Below the pieces are notes generated by a model. It was not told where the DNA came from. It saw only the letters and a program-made list of their open reading frames with translations, and did not search any database. From Rikenellaceae bacterium (GTDB lineage: Bacteria; Bacteroidota; Bacteroidia; Bacteroidales; Rikenellaceae), in assembly GCA_015059955.1 (NCBI GenBank), contig SUZK01000004.1, forward strand, positions 173,733 through 237,732: a stretch of DNA of 64,000 bases, read 5' to 3'. The translations under genes and the position numbers were made by a program. Shown here piece by piece: positions 62,004-64,000 of the stretch (the first letter of the stretch is position 1; each line of letters begins with the position of its first letter).

Positions 62004-62324
62004 ATGGTTGTAAAATTTGATAAGGAGTATTTGTCCGAGCTCTACTATAAGGGTAAATGTAGCGACAAACGACATCGTTATCAGCCCGATATAGTTAAGC
62101 GATACAAACGTCGTATTGATACACTTAACGATGCATCGTGTATCGAGGCGTTATACCGCTTTAATTCCTTGGAATACGAGGTGTTATCGGGTGATAGAGA
62201 GGGTATATCGTCGATACGCGTGAATGATAAGTACAGGATTGAATTTATTGTTTCGCAAGAAGAAGAGGGCAAGACATTGCTAACTATTTGCAATATTATT
62301 GAGTTATCGAACCACTATAAATAA
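62004..62324 (+). CDS. higB: HigB-like mRNA interferase toxin
   Basis: The 106-residue RelE/HigB-superfamily protein shows YLSELYYKGKCSDKRHRYQPDIVKRYKRRIDTL and SIRVNDKYRIEF, the pattern of HigB. HigB cuts mRNA on the ribosome. The toxin gene comes first and the antitoxin 8 bases after it, the order of HigBA systems. The coding sequence is richer in A+T than the chromosomal genes nearby, fitting acquisition by transfer. Confidence 0.9.
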   Translation: MVVKFDKEYLSELYYKGKCSDKRHRYQPDIVKRYKRRIDTLNDASCIEALYRFNSLEYEVLSGDREGISSIRVNDKYRIEFIVSQEEEGKTLLTICNIIELSNHYK

Positions 62325-62332
62325 GATATGTT

Positions 62333-62644
62333 ATGGGGAATTTAGGTTATCCGTATACTCCAACTCATCCGGGAGAGGTTTTGAAAGAGGAGATAGAGTA
62401 TCGAGGTATTTCACAGAAGCAGTTATCAAAGCAGATGGGAATATCTTACTCTATGTTGAATGAGATATTGAATGGCAAACGCCCTATTACCGAGACCATA
62501 GCGCTATGTTTCGAGGCGGCATTGGGCGTTGAGGCAGAGCTGCTTGTCAACATGCAGACTCGATACACGATGCAGATTGTTAGGAATGATGCCCGATTAA
62601 AGGCGCGCCTATCGGAGATTAGCAAGGTCGCAGCTGTGCTGTAA
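62333..62644 (+). CDS. higA: HigA-like antitoxin (XRE-family DNA-binding)
   Basis: The 103-residue protein has the HigA start YPYTPTHPGEVLKEEIEYRGISQKQLSKQMGISYSMLNEILNGKRPIT, a helix-turn-helix of about 50 residues. It would neutralise HigB and repress the operon through the 19-bp palindrome. Confidence 0.93.
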   Translation: MGNLGYPYTPTHPGEVLKEEIEYRGISQKQLSKQMGISYSMLNEILNGKRPITETIALCFEAALGVEAELLVNMQTRYTMQIVRNDARLKARLSEISKVAAVL

Positions 62645-62661
62645 TCAGACTTTTTGATGGG

Positions 62662-62691
62662 GGCTGACTAATAGTTACTTTTTAGTCGGCC
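62662..62691 (+). terminator. Terminator after higBA
   Basis: GGCTGACTAA (62662-62671) pairs with TTAGTCGGCC (62682-62691, one wobble). The T run after it is broken, so it is a moderate terminator. Confidence 0.6.
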
Positions 62692-62740
62692 TCTCTTGCT
62701 TTTACATCACTTTGCCTATGCTATAGATTCATTGATTAGT

Positions 62741-63355
62741 CTATTTTACAAGCACCCCATTTATAGAAAATTTAAACACATATTCATTGGGAATATCTTG
62801 TATAATTACGGGGAATATAATCTTTATAGTCTTACCCGCAATAAAATTCTCATTAGCTGTTTCCTGTGAATAATAATATGGGAAAAGAGGTTTCTCTATC
62901 CACTTGTTGTCATCAGAAAAATAAATATTATCAGAGGGGATAAGTAAATCTTCTATTGTAGCATCCTTAGGAACCACAGATGCTACTTGAGTAGAACCCT
63001 TATCAATATACCTAATGCCATTATGAATAACCCTCTTTGATTTTCCATTCTCATCTACATATACCATATCATCCCATGGTAATTTTATCGAAAAATCAGA
63101 CTTATTAGTGAGGAAAAAGTTTAATTGTGAGTCTCCAATGAACCATATAATTTTAATATAATCATCCTCGTAACAGTATTTAGATACACTGTCTTCATCT
63201 TGTATTCCAACAATCTTAGTTTCGCCATATTGCGTCGAGGTGTTAACGGGGCTTTCTACGGATACTAATGAGGTTAAATAATATGTATTTGGCAATAGGC
63301 TACCACAAGATGTAAGACATAGTAGTGATACAATTATACCGATAGTTTTCTTCAT
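62741..63355 (-). CDS. Hypothetical lipoprotein
   Basis: I do not recognise the family. The ATG at 63355 gives an SPII signal (MKKTIGIIVSLLCLTSC) and a 204-residue mature-plus-signal product; an upstream GTG-like extension is not needed. The chain (YITSLVSVESPVN-type strand-rich, with FFLTNKSDFSIKLPWDDMVYVDENGKS and YYYSQETANENFIAGKTIKIIFPVII) looks like a beta-sandwich. Its base composition is clearly more AT-rich than the operons to the left. TAACTTTG upstream is a possible promoter. Confidence 0.65.
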   Translation of the reverse strand: MKKTIGIIVSLLCLTSCGSLLPNTYYLTSLVSVESPVNTSTQYGETKIVGIQDEDSVSKYCYEDDYIKIIWFIGDSQLNFFLTNKSDFSIKLPWDDMVYVDENGKSKRVIHNGIRYIDKGSTQVASVVPKDATIEDLLIPSDNIYFSDDNKWIEKPLFPYYYSQETANENFIAGKTIKIIFPVIIQDIPNEYVFKFSINGVLVK

Positions 63356-63543
63356 GGCGTAGAGCTTTAGGATTAGCACAACAACGTGTTATTTATAAGG
63401 TGTAGCAAAGTTAAAAAAATAATTATGAAAAACAAAATCACATGTCTATATTATACTACAGACTCGAACTGCGGTCCGAAGAGCGAGAGCAGAGTGTTGA
63501 TGGTATGTGTTCACCAAAGGTGAGCAAGTGGGACACTTGCCAC

Positions 63544-63649
63544 AAGCCTCCCTTCTCAGCGTTGCGATTAAGGTGAGAGCAGAACAAACTTGTTTGTTCT
63601 GCCAAGCCGCAGCAACGAAAAGAAACGAAGTGTACTTAAAGGGAGGTTT
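63544..63649. repeat. Nested stem structure, probable interspersed repeat
   Basis: Three nested stems: AAGCCTCCCTT/AAGGGAGGTTT (63544-63554 with 63639-63649), CGTTGC/GCAACG (63560-63565 with 63612-63617) and GCAGAACAAAC/GTTTGTTCTGC (63579-63589 with 63592-63602). No credible ORF runs through it. It is likely a repeat element of Bacteroidales spacers or a structured RNA. Confidence 0.5.
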
Positions 63650-63711
63650 GGAGGGATTGTAAATATGACAGGAGTTGCGAAGCTCTGCTTCGCGAGTCCC
63701 TTTATACGCAG

Positions 63712-63738
63712 AAAAGCGACCCTCAACAGGTCGCTTTT
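63712..63738. terminator. Symmetric hairpin terminator
   Basis: AAAAGCGACC (63712-63721) pairs with GGTCGCTTTT (63729-63738); A run on the left and T run on the right allow either direction. Confidence 0.7.
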
Positions 63739-63894
63739 GTGCGGGCTGATTACAGATTATCGAACATTCTATGAGGGGTCTTTGAAGTGTGTAGAGTTCT
63801 ATAATTGGCTGAGGGAGAACGGATATTTCTACATTATATAAACTTATTGTAATATTTTTCTTAACTTTAACCGATAAATCGGAATTTAATAGAT

Positions 63895-64000
63895 ATGGAA
63901 TTACAAACCCAAAGATTGTTGCTGAGACCTTGGCAAGAGGATGATGCTGACGAACTATACAAGTATGCCAAAGACCTACAAGTGGGGCCAGCTGCAGGAT
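63895..64000 (+). CDS. GNAT family N-acetyltransferase, N-terminal part (cut by window end)
   Basis: The start [20 protein letters not shown] is the typical beginning of RimJ/RimL-type GNAT acetyltransferases (TxRLxLRxWxxxDAxxL), followed by [15 protein letters not shown]. Only 35 residues are in the window. The substrate cannot be told. Confidence 0.85.
   Translation, partial: MELQTQRLLLRPWQEDDADELYKYAKDLQVGPAAG

Noticed and set aside
63455..63490. A possible tRNA T-arm on the minus strand (GTTCGAGTC)
   Set aside because: Only a poor 5-bp arm can be drawn and no acceptor, D or anticodon arm is found around it.
63590..63841. An 83-residue plus-strand frame before the GNAT gene
   Set aside because: It crosses stem structures and a terminator, starts inside a hairpin, and has no recognisable protein pattern.

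Overview
The window reads as a chromosomal segment of a Bacteroidales bacterium. The evidence is a recurring promoter element TAnnTTTG (usually TATCTTTG) upstream of many genes, SPII lipoproteins, a DUF4270 protein, OmpP1/FadL-type and BamA/Skp-type envelope genes, and FISUMP-like (Lcl_C) domains. Moderate GC in genes, with AT-rich spacers, and the overall gene set would suit Rikenellaceae/Alistipes-like taxa, but that rank is only a guess. Most of the window is core genome; there is no rRNA, no convincing tRNA and no CRISPR array.

Layout: 1-9 kb holds truB (cut by the window edge), queA, a one-domain GT5 protein with a DUF4270 lipoprotein, topA, a secreted C1B peptidase, rplY and pth. 9.1-9.45 kb is a convergent spacer packed with long structured elements. 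9.4-12.8 kb is the lipA-lipB-recJ operon (minus strand). 12.8-13.7 kb is a gene-free region with a well-formed promoter and terminator that probably bound a small RNA. 13.7-23.4 kb holds a FISUMP-like lipoprotein, the uvrD-GT2-nth-S41 operon, a Ser/Thr-rich surface lipoprotein and a FadL-like porin. 23.5-31.4 kb (minus) holds an acyltransferase, nrnA-msbA, and sppA-mrp, with a very AT-rich spacer at about 28.1-28.4 kb. 31.6-37.9 kb (plus) holds pheS, a TPR protein, an EnvC-like protein, ybeY and mnmG. 38.3-47 kb (minus) holds ilvE, metG, a nested mobile-element remnant, and the operon pdxJ-cca-metallophosphoesterase-GH5. 47-53 kb (plus) holds nadK, uppS, bamA, two skp/ompH genes and a free-Met-sulfoxide reductase. 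53.4-54.9 kb is a membrane Ser/Thr kinase with a FISUMP sensor. 55-61.7 kb is a TetR-controlled tripartite ABC efflux operon (TetR, TolC, HlyD, two ATPases, two permeases). 61.8-64 kb is an accessory end with a degraded ORF, a higBA module, a lipoprotein, a structured repeat and the start of a GNAT acetyltransferase.

The most unusual content is not protein-coding. (1) A family of about 126-129 bp elements occurs three times in full (9191-9319, 9321-9448, 38176-38301) plus one truncated copy. They share a small conserved core (AGATGTGG...CGCAGAT) while their long stems differ in sequence yet stay paired, i.e. they covary. Two of them include the stop codon of a minus-strand gene. (2) A 576-bp element with perfect 51-bp inverted repeats, each itself a hairpin, carries the start of a zinc-finger mobile-element gene that is split by a 193-bp palindromic MITE. 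(3) A probable promoter-to-terminator small RNA lies at 13335-13550.
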